The notes: generated by a model from the sequence alone, not told the origin. Numbered from the stretch's first letter, positions 41,848 through 53,201 are shown. The stretch is DNA of 64,000 nt from Thermocladium modestius JCM 10088 (GCA_001315925.1 BBBF01000001.1:1-64000), one strand, 5' to 3'. Program-made: numbers and translations.

Positions 41848-44702
41848 TCAATCATCCCAGAAAAGCCTGGTCCTTATATATTCCCTCTCCGCCTCCATTA
41901 TGGATGCGTAGAGATCCTCCTCGCTATGAGTCTTTGTCAATACCTTCCTTATTGCTGATGAGGATCCCACTCCATGCGCCGCCAATGCAATCAATCCATG
42001 GAGGCCGAATTGAAGGATCACAAGGGATCGCTGCCTAAGCACCTCTAGGAATTGCCTCTCTTGGGGGGGAGAGAGGTCTCTTGTTGCGGAATTTGTTTAT
42101 GACTTTGATCGCATAATCCACCTTCTCATCCCTGTACTTCAACATGGAAATGGTCCTCAAACCACAATGGGGGGGGCACCTCAATGTGTCCTCCTTCATA
42201 TATTTTACCTTTGCTGTGAAGTTCCATCCGCACTTCATGCATATCAGCGTTACCTCATTTTCCATTATTCTCCTCTTTATTACATCCATTAGCGCGGATT
42301 TGGGCACCTCATCTACGGTGAAGTCCAGCCCCTCTATCTCTATTATGGGAAGCGCTAGGGAGCTGAATTCCGTGACTTGCTTTATCGATACGTTTATCCC
42401 TCCATCTCTTACCCCCCCTCGGACCAGATCCATCACGGCACTTACATCCAGCTTATCTACCATTATTTCCTTAATTACCTCCTCCTCCAGAATTGACCCT
42501 CTATACGCCTCCACTAGCCGCGATATGTTCACGTCTATGGGTCCCCGCGGCAACACGCCCATTCTCCTAGCGACGTGTATGAATCTGTACCTAAACAGCT
42601 TGCTTGCCTTTACCCCCCCATCCCACAGCCTCTGCTTGACATCCTCATCGCTTGCCATGAGGGCGTCTCGAATTGCCTCTGCCGGTATAGGCTGGCGGGC
42701 ATTAGGAGTATCCTATACGGGTCTGCCCTGTACCCCCCCACGCTCACCATGAATCTTTGAAACAAATACCTGGATAGGTATAGCCCGAGCGCCTCATTGC
42801 CTTTGCTGCCGCCGCAGCTATGTATTACGATTGCTCTTTTCCCCGCCTCCACCACTATGTTGTGCGGCGTTGGTATGTCTAAATCCACATCCTCCAATTC
42901 CCTGGATAATGCGTCTAGGTCCTCCTCGTTCAAGCTGACGTCGCTTCCCGCGTATTCGTGAATTGCCTTGATTCCCTTCCTCATTAATTCGGCCCTCAAC
43001 TCACATACCTCGCTTGCCACTTGCCGGAGAACCGGTATTTCCTCTCCTATCCATGCCGGGAGCGCGCCATTAAGGCTGGCGGCGGGCTCCATGTACACCC
43101 TCTTCTCTTCTTGATTTATCGATAAAACATTCCAAAGCTTGGCCGATAATATTATCTTTGTGCCGGGCTCTATAGTTGAGACGAACTCCTCATCCAACTC
43201 CCCCCCACCGCCTTATTGGTGACGTAATCCACGGCTAAGTAATGCTGCTCATCAGGTATCATGGATGCCCCCCCCTCCACGTAATACCTTATGGATCCCC
43301 CCCTCCTGGGGTAAATTACATCCCCCCCATCTATTCCTATCAACCTTCGTTCCACTAGGAAATCCACCAGCCTCTTAACCTCATCTATGCCGAGCGATGC
43401 ATAAGGATGTGCTCGACTTGCTGTTTCATATATATATTCAATGGTAGCGCTCCTGCCATCGGCCTTGGCATCCATCAGCATTCCCAATGTTTGATGCGCC
43501 AACACATCCATTGCCTTCTCGTGGTACTCCACATCCTTCTCCAGCAGGCCCTTCTTGGCGCTGACGGCTATCACCACGGACTCCAAGTAATCGTCGAAGT
43601 CGCTGGCCACTATGACTCCCCTAGAGATCAATCCAACACCATGGCCGCTCCTTCCAACTCTTTGAATTAATCGCGTGACTTGTCTTGGACTCATGTATTG
43701 GATCACCTTGCTTATCCTACCCACATCTATGCCCAGCTCCAGACTGGATGTAGTGACCACGGCATCCACCTTTCCCCCCCCTCATCAATTCCTCGACCCC
43801 CCCCTCCCTTCTTTCCTTGCTTAGAGAACCGTGGTATACCTCCACGTTAAGTCCGAAGATCCCCCCCCTTCAACCTATTCCCAAGAAGCTCAGCCGTGTC
43901 CCTAGTGTTAGAGAACAACAACACAACCCCCCCCGCCTTCCTTTATCAATTCGCTGAGGGCATGCAATCTGCCATAAGATTCCGGCGTCATATCCCCCCC
44001 AGGCGGATCGGGGTGCTCCTGGGGTCTCCGGACGCTTAATCGCATTTCCTTTATTGCCAAGGACGATATTACTTGGACGGGCCTCGCGCCGCCCACGTAT
44101 TTAGCGACCAAATCCAAGTTGCCTATTGAAGCGGATAGAGCTATTCTCTGGAAATCACCCGCTAAATTGACCAACCGCTCCAGGGACAGGGAGAGCTGAA
44201 TGCCTCTTTTATCGTTCACTAATTCATGCACTTCGTCTATTATGACCCACTTGACGCTCCTCAACCATTTACGCATGGATTTATTTATCAATAGAAATTG
44301 AAGAGATTCCGGGGGTGGTTATCAGCATGTGAGGCGGCTCCTCCCTCTGCCTCCTCCGCTCCCTCTGCGGCGTGTCCCCCCCGTGCCTAACCCCCCCACT
44401 CGAAGGCCCAGCAAGCCGAAGAACTTCTCCAATCTATTCAATAAATCCCTATTCAATGCCCTCATGGGAGTTATGTAGAGGGCATGTATGCCTACGCCCC
44501 CCCTCTCCTCCAGCATTTTAGATGCCACTGGCAGCACCGCCGCCTCGGTCTTGCCGGTCCCCCCCGTGGGGGGGCTGGAGATCAAGACATTCTTTCCATC
44601 CAATATTATTGGGATGGCCCTTGACTGTATATCGGTTGGCCTTGAGTAACCCATTCTCCTCAATGCTTCCCTAACCTCAGGATGTAGCAGCTCAAACACC
44701 AT
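41848..44702 (-). CDS. lhr: Archaeal Lhr-type superfamily 2 helicase (frame broken)
   Basis: The joined length of about 950 residues is typical of archaeal Lhr. In order: Q-motif SRPTDIQSRAIP, Walker A region SSPPTGGTGKTEAAVLP, YITPMRALNRDLLNRL, DEVHEL box (VIIDEVHELVNDKRG), ALSASIGN, VVTTSSLELGIDVG, and QRVGRSGHGVG of motif VI. The C-terminal Lhr core follows, then a cysteine module (CMKCGWNF ... CPPHCG) and AEREYIRTRLFW. Walker A and the zinc knuckle each carry an extra residue at in-frame runs. Slips near 42040, 42655, 43195, 43775, 43865, 43930, 44300 and 44395 mostly sit at runs of six or more. Lhr unwinds branched DNA and RNA-DNA duplexes in repair. Confidence 0.85.
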
Positions 44703-44789
44703 AAAGCCTTAGACCGAGTCTAGAACCTCTGCTTTTATTGCTTTTGGCTTGCCTTCGCCAACGGGTCGGCTCTCAACTCATCACATCAT

Positions 44790-46061
44790 CTATTTGAAGG
44801 GCGATTTAGACATATGGGCCGCCTTCCCCCCCTCAGCCTCCCACATCCGAATCAATTCGTTTAATTTAGCCATGCGCTCCCCACCAACTATGCCGGTCTT
44901 TATGAGCGGGGGGGATTGGAAGCCCAGCGCCACGTGGGCCAGTAATTCCCGCTCTGTATCCCCGGACCTGTGAGACACCACTATGGTATAGCCATTCTCC
45001 TTGGCTAGCTTAACGGTTTCGAATGCCCTGCTAAGCGTGCCGACCTGGTCCACCTTTATTATTATGCCGTTCCCGGCTTTCTTTTCTATTCCCATCCTAA
45101 GCCTGGACGAATTGGTGACGAACAGATCATCCCCCCCCACTATCAAGCACTTGCCCCTCAACGCCGCCGTCAACTCCGCGAAACCGTCGAAGTCCTCCTC
45201 ATGAAGTGGGTCCTCGAAGTAAACTATGTTGTACTCATCAACTAACTGCTTTATGAATTCCATGTGCTCCTCGGCCGATCTCTCCTTGCCTTCACTCCTG
45301 TACTCGTATTTTTCCCCGTTCCACATCCCGGAGGCAGCCGCATCTATACCTATACCTATGGCGAACCCCTTTTCCTCGGCCTTCTTTTTTACAACGGTAG
45401 ATAGTATGCTCAATGCCTTTATGGTGGATATCTTGGCAGTCCAAGCACCCTCATCATTCTTGCCCCCCCCAGCAAATGTCGGGTCCTCCTTCGCAAGTTC
45501 CTTTCCCACCTCCTTATGTATCTCCAAATTGGTGCTAACGGCGGAGTATATATCCGGCGCACCGTATGGAATCACGAGGAACTCTTGAAAGTCAGGCCCC
45601 CCCAAATTCCTGGAGTGCTTCCCCCCCCTCCTATTACATTACTCACAGGATATGGAAACGATGATGCCAAGCTCCGCCCAAATATTTGTATAATGGCATT
45701 TCCAAGTAATTCGACGCGGCCGATGCAGCGGCCAGGGATGTGGCGAACGCGGATGCTCCTCCTATTCTCGCGAAATTCGGCGTGCCATCCACCTCCTCCA
45801 GCTTGGCATCTATTCCTCCCTGATCCACAGCATCCATCCCAATTAGGTCAGTCGCTACCCACCTCCTGAACATATCTATGGCAGCATCTACTCCATCTTG
45901 AGGCAGGAACTGCACCTCATGCTTCCCCTTGGAGGCGCCGGCGGGGGCGGTTGCCAGCCCCCTAACCCCCCCGCTCTCCAGGATTAATTCTACCTCGACG
46001 GTTTGATCCCCCCCCGTCCAGTGAAGGATTTCCTAATTATCGCGTCATCTATTGAAGACAT
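44790..46061 (-). CDS. eno: Enolase (phosphopyruvate hydratase), frame broken
   Basis: The glycolytic enzyme interconverts 2-phosphoglycerate and phosphoenolpyruvate. Features include ATAPAGASKGKHE, LLKY-type LYKYLGGAW, NVIGGGKHSRNLGGPDFQEF, DAAASGMWNGEKY, IVYFEDPLHEEDFDGF, IVGGDDLFVTN, IIIKVDQVGTLSRAFE and VVSHRSGDTERELLAHVALG, with the catalytic lysine and metal-binding Asp/Glu residues in place. About 423 residues. Breaks lie near 45652 (tgg-gca, one G missing), at the run of eight at 45611-45618, and at runs near 45965 and 46012. Upstream is the divergent top6B gene. Confidence 0.9.
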
Positions 46062-46191
46062 GGAAATCCCAGCCGACTCCGCCCTATTAAACATTTCATT
46101 CAATCAGATGGCTAACTATATTATGCCCATATTGATGTGGTTAAGCATGGTGGGGTAGATTTATTAAGGCGACTGCCACGGTTCGCCAAGA

Positions 46192-47788
46192 ATGGCCACT
46201 GACGTAAAGTTCGAATCATTATCGCCATCGGAGTGGTTCCGCAGAAATAAGGAATTGGCGGGCTTCGCCAACCCATCTAGGGCGCTCTATCAAGCCGTTA
46301 GGGAGCTAATAGAAAATGCATTAGACGCAACGGAGACCTTTGGGATCCACCCATTCATAAAGGCCTACATAAAATACGCTGAGAGGGATAATTGGCTATC
46401 CATATATGTAGAGGACAATGGGATTGGGATACCTAAGGATGAGATACCCAATGTTTTTGGTCGAGTATTCTATAGCTCCAAGTACAAGGTGAAGCAGCAC
46501 AGGGGGGGCATCTTCGGATTAGGGGCTAAAATGGTGATTCTCTATGCGCAATCGACCACCAATAAACCGATAACTGTGATAAGCGCCCAACAGGGATCGG
46601 ACAAGGTATATAGATTCGACATAATGATAGACACGCTCCGCAATGAGCCGCTTATAAAATACCAAGAGGAGTGGGATAACAAGTACAAGTGGCATGGAAC
46701 CGCGGTTCACGTGGTGATGGAGGGCGATTGGTTGAAGGCGAAGCACAGGGTGGAGGAGTATATCAAGAGAGTGGCTATGGTTGCGCCGTATGCGAGATAC
46801 ACGTGAAGGAGCCTGACGGCGCGGTCATTGATATAGAGAGGGTAACTTTGACTTTGCCCATTCCCCCCCGAAGGAGGGGGCTTCCCCCCCATCCCAAGAG
46901 CGTGGACATAGAGGCGGTCAAGCAGTTGATATCCAGGAATGGTGACTCCCCCCCCGTGTCGGAGTTCATGGTGGAGAACTTCGATGGGGGGGTGGGGGGG
47001 GAGGAGACTGCGATGAACTTCTTGCAATCCATAGGAATAGATCCGGGGAGGAATATAAAGGAATTGAACACCGATGAAATAACCCACCTGGTCACCAAGA
47101 TGAGGGAGTACAACGAATGGAGAAGGCCTCGAGCGGATTGGTTGAGTCCGGTGGGCACGGAGCTCTTGGAGCAAGGCATCCGCAAAACTCTGGAGCCGGA
47201 GGCCGTGTTCGCCACCACCAGGAAACCATCATCCTATTCCGGCAATCCCTTCATAGTGGAGGCAGCGGTGGCTTGGGGGGGAGGAAAGATAGAGCCCAGC
47301 GACAGGCCGATAATATATAGATTCGCCAACAAGGTTCCCCCCCTACTATATGACGAGGGAAACGATGTCGTGAGGCATGTGGTGGACGAGGTGGATTGGA
47401 GTCTATACAAGGTGAAATTCCCCGCGCCCTTGGTTGTCGTGGTGCACATATGCTCCACCAAGATACCGTATGCCAGCGCAGGTAAGGAGCAATAGCCGAT
47501 GTTCCCGAGATAGAGAGCGAGGTCAGGCTAGCCATCAGGGAGGTCGCGCGTCGCCTCAGGGTGTATCTCTCCAGGAAGGAGAAGGAGAAGGAAGCAATGA
47601 TGAGGTATGCCATGTTCACCATGTTCTCGCGAGAGGTGGCGTCATCCATAGCATCCATATTGGGGATTAAGGAGGATCAAGTCCTCAATAAATTGAAGAA
47701 GGTCATTTCAAGAAAGATTAAATACTTGGAAGCCATAGAGGAGGTGGAAGGAGATGGAGAGCAGCAGCAACAGCAAGGCCAAGCCTAG
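46192..47788 (+). CDS. top6B: DNA topoisomerase VI subunit B (frame broken)
   Basis: The ATPase subunit of the type IIB topoisomerase. GHKL motifs are VRELIENALDATE, VEDNGIGIP and the ATP lid RGGIFGLGAKM, then ITVISA and the transducer domain with YRFANKVPPLLYDEGNDVV. The lid has RGGIFGLG where the crenarchaeal form is RG(M/I)FGLG, and the extra Gly sits at a run of seven G (46502-46508). Slips near 46798 (APYA-EIHVKEPDG) and near 47490 join three segments, giving about 530 residues. It overlaps top6A by 35 bp. TATA gatttattaagg lies about 28 nt before the ATG. Confidence 0.9.
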
Positions 47789-48886
47789 ATCGGAGGTACT
47801 TAAGATAATGGAGGGCTTGGCGCAGGAATTATATGCACAGATAGAGCGTGGAGAGGAGCCCGTATTGGAGATCCCGTCGAGGACGTTGAGCAACACCGTG
47901 TGGGATCCGAAGAGGAGGATAGTGGTCCTGGGACCCGATAAGTTGAAGCGTAGATTGCTGGACATGAAGGAATCCAAGAGATTCATGCAAACCATATTGA
48001 TGCTTAAGCTGATAGTATCATCAATAAGGGAGGGCGTTTACCCCCCCACAATAAGGGATCTCTACTATAACGGGAAGCACACAATAACATTCAGGGTGCC
48101 CAATGTGGGCGCCGTTAGGGAGAACACGTGGGATGAGCAGGCTGAGTCGAACGCGGCAATAGAGGACTTGGAGGTTGGTCTGAACGTGTTGAGGGAGGAG
48201 ATGGGCCTTTCGGCCGACGTTAAGGGAAAGGTGGTCGGGCCCATAGTGGTTAGATCGAAGGGGTTCGAGATAGATGCTACTAGGATGGGGGATACGGCCC
48301 TGGGTCTGCCCCCCCGAATCCCGATGAGCTGGACATAGTGAAGATAGAGGCATCCTACGTACTGGTCGTGGAGAAGGATGCCATTTTCCAAAGGCTAAAT
48401 AGGGAGGGGTACTGGAATAGGGAGAATGCGATATTGATAACCGCGAGGGGTATGCCGGATAGGGCCACTAGGAAGTTCGTTAGGAGGTTAAACGAGGATT
48501 ACAAGCTGCCCGTGTATGTGTTGACGGATAGCGATCCATATGGGTATTACATCTACTCCGTGTATAAGTCCGGCTCAATAAAGCTAAGCTATGAGTCGGA
48601 GAGGCTGGCCACGCCCGATGCCAAGTTCATAGGAGTAACCACGTCCGATATAATAAACTATAAGATATCCAGCGACTACGTGATAGCCGCTAACGAGCGC
48701 GACATAAAGAGGGCGGAGGAATTGGTAAGGTATCCCTGGTTCCAATCCGAGGCATGGCAGAAGGAGATAAACCTATTCCTCAAGATGAAGAAGAAGGTCG
48801 AGATTGAGGCCTTATCCACGCATGGACTTAAATTCCTACACGATTACCTATTGGAGAAGATACACTCGGGAAAATGGATAGAGTGA
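47754..48886 (+). CDS. top6A: DNA topoisomerase VI subunit A (Spo11-like), frame broken
   Basis: The DNA-cleaving subunit. The winged-helix active site reads PTIRDLYYNGKHT with the catalytic tyrosine in DLYY. The Toprim domain has VLVVEKDAIFQRL and VYVLTDSDPYGYYIYSVYK. A run of seven C at 48041-48047 gives YPPTIRDLYY, one Pro more than expected. The run of seven at 48309-48315 breaks the frame; five bases restore LPPNPDELDIVKIEASY. About 377 residues, normal. The stop overlaps the bud32 ATG. Confidence 0.9.
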
Positions 48887-49507
48887 TGATAGCCAGGGGG
48901 GGCGGAGGCCGTTCTTTACTTGGAGGATTGGCTGGGATTAAGGGTGCTGGTCAAGGAACGCGTTGCCAAGCCGTACAGGTTGAGGGAGGTGGACGAGAGG
49001 ATCAGGTTTAGGCGGACAATAAACGAGGCCAAGAACATGCTTGCCGCGTCCCGGCTGGTCCCCCCCGTGCCAGAGGTATATGATGTCGACACATCCAGGT
49101 TCATTATAAGGATGAGGTACATAAAATCGCCTAGATTAATGGATCTTCTCCCTTCGCGGAGCGACTTGCTGCAATTGTTCGCGAAGTACTTGGCGATCCT
49201 GCACTCTAACGGCTTCATGCATGGAGATCCCACCCCCCCGGCAAATGCATTGGTGGGCGACCGCCTCTACATAATAGACTTCGGATTGAGCGCCAGGATG
49301 CCCGGTAACGGTTTATCAGTGGAGGAGGCCGCAATAGACCTCAACATTCTAATGAAGTCCCTGGAGAGCAATAATATGGCCGAGCTGGTGCAGATAGCCG
49401 TGGATGCATACCAAAGGGAACTGGGGGGGCCCCTCGGCTCCTCCGTCGTCAACCAAGTAAGGAAGATAAGAAGAATGGCGAGGTACCAGCTCAGGGGCAT
49501 TGGATGA
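48886..49507 (+). CDS. bud32: Bud32-type KEOPS kinase/ATPase (frame broken at 5' end)
   Basis: Reading from ATG at 48886, MIARGAEAVLYLEDWLGL is restored by removing one base from the seven-base run 48896-48902. Kinase features follow: VLVKERVAKPYRLREVDERI (ATP lysine), HSNGFMHGDPTPPANAL (catalytic loop) and IIDFGLSA. Bud32 works in KEOPS during N6-threonylcarbamoyladenosine synthesis on tRNA. DPTPPANAL has one Pro more than DLTPAN-type loops, at a run of seven C. The stop/start overlap with top6A makes a three-gene operon. About 206 residues. Confidence 0.85.
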
Positions 49508-49707
49508 GGCACTTACCTCCGTCCGTGGACTCAAAATCTCGCGGGCAGCTTAATTCTGTCATTGATCTTCAAGTGAAGGGATCCAACGATCTCTAGCCCA
49601 TGGACTCGCCTCCTAGTCGTTGCGTCCCGCCGCGTTTGGCATAATTGATCGCTTGTTCGCTCAAAATAACAAGCGCAATAAAAAAAGCGAGAATCAATTC
49701 TTAATTT

Positions 49708-51391
49708 ATGCGAGTTGCTGGGAGATCATGCAAGAGATGCATTGCGATTGTGGGCGTAATCATAGCGGTCTCCCTAGTAATGGCCACATATGGTTCACTT
49801 CACGTGCATAGGTCATTCATTGGTTCACCTCACGAACCACGTCCACCTCAAGCGTTTCCCTTCAATGGCGCTGTGTACTTGGCTGGCCCAGTTTCTCTAG
49901 GGGGGGCTAGGCTGGCGGCGGCTGGGTTCCCTAACTTCAGGCAGATCAATGCGTCAAACATCAAGGATGTGCCTCCCGGCTCCGTGGTGGCGGTGGATTG
50001 GGGGGGTTATCTTATCAAGAATATTAACTCCTCTTCAGTAACCAATTACTTGGAGCCCCCCCTCCTGAGGGGGCCATGACTTCATAATCATAAGCATCAA
50101 CGGTAGCGATGCCTTAGCGGCTGAGGTGGCGATAGCTAATGCGTGGAGGGAAGCATTTAATTCTAATGTCGTAGTGGTGCCTGGGCCGGGCAATGAGGAC
50201 TACGTTGTTGCGGCGGCGATAGGGAGTAGGGTTCTACTTATGGGGCCAGCCACTGCCAGCGACCTAGGGGGGGTTAAGAGGTACGAGTGGAGCGAATTCA
50301 TGGTAAGTTCGACTAGGCCTACATCATCACAATTGTTCGGATTGATTGCATCATCTTTCCAGCCGCTCTCCTCCTCGACCGCTGGCTCTGACGTGTGTGA
50401 ATACATGGCCAGTCAATACAATGCAGTTCCCGGGCAAGTCAATTATATCAATGGCGGCAATACCTACTTCTTCTTAACGGGCCAAGAGTATGTTTATGAC
50501 AATCAGTATGGCATTGATACTGACACGGAATATGCTGCGGACTTCTGCATAGCGGTAAGCGGTGATGTCAATCTAGGCGCCTTCAATAATATCAGGTATC
50601 CATACATACCGGGCAACACTTGGACCTGGATCTGGGTTAGGCCTGGCCCTGGAACCAGCATAAACTGGCTTTCCTCCTACCAAGACTACTACTCATCGTA
50701 TGAATGCGCCAAAGGCGTGGTGACGCCCGACATGGCACCGGTCTGCCCAATAAATGGAGTAACCTTCGCTGGCTGGGGTTACTGGTGGGGGATTTATCCA
50801 ATGGCCGGGCAAGACCAAGAATCATATGATGTGGGCGTGGGCATATCTACCTCAGGCGTGGGCTTCACCGGTGGGGGGGTCAATGTGATGGTTCCCCCCA
50901 TCAACCATAAGCATATACGGAGAGCCCAGCGTAGCCTTATCAACTAATTACACATGGGTTATGCAACCGAGCGTCTCCTATGCAATGGAGCCTAATTCAT
51001 TGGATACGGCCACCTCTAATTTCTACATAGTAAATGGGGGGGCTTTGACGTGGGGGGGGCCTCCTCGTTCGTCGAGATAGCCGTTCCCATGGGGGTCTCC
51101 GCCAGCGTGAACACGGGCGGTTGGATGGGTTGCACAAACGAGCTGGCCTCGCTTGATATGTATTGGCTGGTCTTCTATCCACAGCCACCGCCCAGCTTGA
51201 CTCCCTACTTCCACGTGATTAATTGGGGTTATGCTCATCAAAGCAGCTCCACCGGCGGTTGGAGGTTCTCGTGCACGGGAAACGGATTGCCGCCCCCCCA
51301 ATCACCTCCCCCCCTCAATCCTGAATTCACGCTAGTTTCCACATCGAAACAATTCGCCGTGGGAGATGGGGGGGGAACGCCCTTTAGCTGA
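49708..51391 (+). CDS. Large secreted protein of unknown function (frame broken)
   Basis: It starts with basic residues and a signal-like helix (RCIAIVGVIIAVSLVMATYG). The mature part is rich in Gly, Asn, Ser, Tyr and Trp, with many predicted beta strands (GNTWTWIWVRPGPGTSINWL, VTFAGWGYWWGIYPMAGQ). Cysteines are spaced as if for disulfides. Slips near 50070, 50900 and 51050 join about 560 residues. I do not recognise the family; it may be a surface or secreted binding protein or enzyme. Confidence 0.5.
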
Positions 51392-51717
51392 GGGGGGGTG
51401 GCTTCAATTCGGCTTTGCGGTTACCCGTAGCGCTATACGGCATTGCCGTTTACGTTATTCCCAGGTTTTGGGCAATGTAATACCTTAAATCGTGTGTCAT
51501 TAGGCTCTATTTCTTAAGTGTATTTAATGGGTTTCCGGAACTGTGTGCGTCCTTTGTTGAGGTCGGTCTTCATCTTATGTCTCCCGGCATTGGAGTTGTC
51601 GATTTGTGGATCAATTAATTGATAAGGCCTTTTCCTTAAGGGATCGAGGTCATTGTTCGCCCTTGGCGCCGCGCTATTTCTTTCTTTTTTACATGGATGT
51701 CTTGTTCAAATGAAAAT
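51392..51717. other. Intergenic region, no supported gene
   Basis: It contains no open frame with coding character. The AT-rich right end leads into the promoter of the methyltransferase gene. Confidence 0.4.
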
Positions 51718-51745
51718 ATTTAAATACGTGTAATTTTTTAGTTAC
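51718..51745 (+). promoter_or_regulatory. Shared promoter/operator element, copy 1
   Basis: A TATA box (atttaaatacg) is followed by gtaattttttagttac, which has the inverted ends GTAA and TTAC. The same 28-bp block with one substitution recurs at 52559-52586. It ends three bases before the ATG at 51749. Confidence 0.7.
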
Positions 51746-51748
51746 ATT

Positions 51749-52564
51749 ATGGATGTCTACAAACACGTATTCAGATATCGTTTGGTGTTATTCATTGCCA
51801 TCTATGTTATGGGGTTTGCGGTTTCTCGAGGTCCTTCATTGGCCGCATACCTACTCGCTTTGTTTCATCTTTCTCTCATGCAGATCAAGATATTCGTAAT
51901 GGCTTGCTCCATAATAGGCATAATGGGTTTTCTATTAAGGATATGGGGGGGTTCGGGTTACTTGGGTTCTTCAATAGTTCATTCGCGACTAATTCATGAC
52001 GAATCATTGATAACTTGTGGACCGTATGCGCATGTGAGGCATCCGCTATATTTAGGCTCATTATTGATGATTATCGGCTTTCTCCCTATCTTGTCGCTAT
52101 TTGGTTTAATCTTCATTGTAGCCGCGCTCGGTGTCTTGATTTACTTGCTTATAGTTGCAGAAGAGAGAATCCTTATATTAAGCCATGGAGAGGAATACTT
52201 GAAATATAGGTCGGCAGTCCATGCTATAATACCTAGGTTTAGGGGAATAACTTGCAATTCAGCGATTAGATTCGACTTAAGGAAGGGGGGGTTAGAGAGC
52301 GAAGTTCTATATATCTTCATTTTATCTCCGCTAATAGGCGGAGTATTTTTATCATCAATGGTCTTTTATGTCTCATTCTTTTCATTGCTTATGATGGGGG
52401 TTGGCTCTATTCATTATCCTGAGAGGCAGTCGCTTGAGGTTGCGTTAAGAAGATCGTGTCTGGAAACACTTTGTCGGAAGCTTCGCTCTTCCTCGGTTGA
52501 TCCTCGCCTTGATATCGGGTGCAATTGTTGGTATATTGCGATTCCTCGCCTGAGAAAAATTTAA
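51749..52564 (+). CDS. Membrane methyltransferase of the ICMT/PEMT type
   Basis: Hydrophobic helices surround the conserved block CGPYAHVRHPLYLGSLLMII, then AEERILILSHGEEYLKYRSA and VHAIIPRF. These are the SAM-binding features of isoprenylcysteine carboxyl methyltransferase and phospholipid methyltransferase relatives. The substrate is probably a membrane lipid or small hydrophobic molecule. The last 60-70 residues look unlike the rest, so the true end may be near 52420. The promoter is nearly identical to that of the ArsR operon downstream. Confidence 0.65.
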   Translation: MDVYKHVFRYRLVLFIAIYVMGFAVSRGPSLAAYLLALFHLSLMQIKIFVMACSIIGIMGFLLRIWGGSGYLGSSIVHSRLIHDESLITCGPYAHVRHPLYLGSLLMIIGFLPILSLFGLIFIVAALGVLIYLLIVAEERILILSHGEEYLKYRSAVHAIIPRFRGITCNSAIRFDLRKGGLESEVLYIFILSPLIGGVFLSSMVFYVSFFSLLMMGVGSIHYPERQSLEVALRRSCLETLCRKLRSSSVDPRLDIGCNCWYIAIPRLRKI

Positions 52565-52586
52565 ATACGCGTAATTTTTTAGTTAC
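52559..52586 (+). promoter_or_regulatory. Shared promoter/operator element, copy 2
   Basis: This is the same TATA-plus-gtaattttttagttac block as at 51718-51745, with a single T-to-C change. It ends about 15 bases before the ATG at 52601 of the ArsR-like regulator, which is the obvious candidate to bind both copies. Confidence 0.7.
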
Positions 52587-52600
52587 TTTGATGGAAATGT

Positions 52601-52921
52601 ATGGAAAAGAAGGGGGGGTTGGAGGAGATGGCCTCCATAATGGATGGCCTCGGCCATCCGCTGAGGCTGAGGATAATAGCGATACTGGCGATGAATGGCT
52701 CGCTTTACTTATCGGATATAGCGAAGAGACTGGGGGGTGAGCCGGGCCTTGGCAAAGGTCCACTTGGTGAAGCTGCAGAAGGCAGGCTTGGTGAGAAGCA
52801 GCGTGAAATTAGTGGAAGGAGAGGCGAAGGCATTGAGGTACTACGAATTGGTGGACTTCAATATAACCGTGAACCCCCCCGCATAATAGTGGAACTGGCG
52901 GGTGGCGGAGATGAGCGGTAA
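52601..52921 (+). CDS. ArsR-like winged-helix regulator (frame broken)
   Basis: MASIMDGLGHPLRLRIIAIL starts a typical ArsR-type domain. SLYLSDIAKRLGVSRALAKV is the HTH and HLVKLQKAGLVRSSVKLVEG the recognition helix and wing; this reading needs five G instead of six at 52734-52739. A short tail (YYELVDFNITVNP) follows. No metal-binding cysteines are visible. About 105 residues. The 3' end overlaps the next gene, so regulator, membrane protein and surface protein form one operon. Confidence 0.7.
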   Translation: MEKKGGLEEMASIMDGLGHPLRLRIIAILAMNGSLYLSDIAKRLGGEPGLGKGPLGEAAEGRLGEKQREISGRRGEGIEVLRIGGLQYNREPPRIIVELAGGGDER

Positions 52922-53201
52922 ATACGACAGGAGCTTCATAGTGGAAACTGCAATAGTGTGGGCCGTAGTGGGGATCAGCGTGGTGGCCATGGTGATGTAC
53001 GCGGGAGTGACGGGCGTGGTCTTTTCCTTCGTGGTTCTGGTAGTGGGCGTCACCTCGTGGAGCAGGATAATCAGGACAAAGGAGGCGGTTCCCTCCGTCG
53101 GACAGGTAAGCGATTTTGGGAAGTCCATTGAGGAGTTAAACAGGCAGATACAGATGCTAAACGAGAGGATAAGGGAGCTTGAGAAGGAGCTCCAGGAGTG
53201 A
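52911..53201 (+). CDS. Small membrane protein with C-terminal coiled coil
   Basis: ATG at 52911 overlaps the regulator stop. Two membrane helices (ETAIVWAVVGISVVAMVMYA, GVTGVVFSFVVLVVGVTSW) are followed by a cytoplasmic coiled coil (SIEELNRQIQMLNERIRELE). Such proteins may signal between membrane and regulator. The family is not named with certainty. The stop overlaps the next start. Confidence 0.55.
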   Translation: MSGKYDRSFIVETAIVWAVVGISVVAMVMYAGVTGVVFSFVVLVVGVTSWSRIIRTKEAVPSVGQVSDFGKSIEELNRQIQMLNERIRELEKELQE

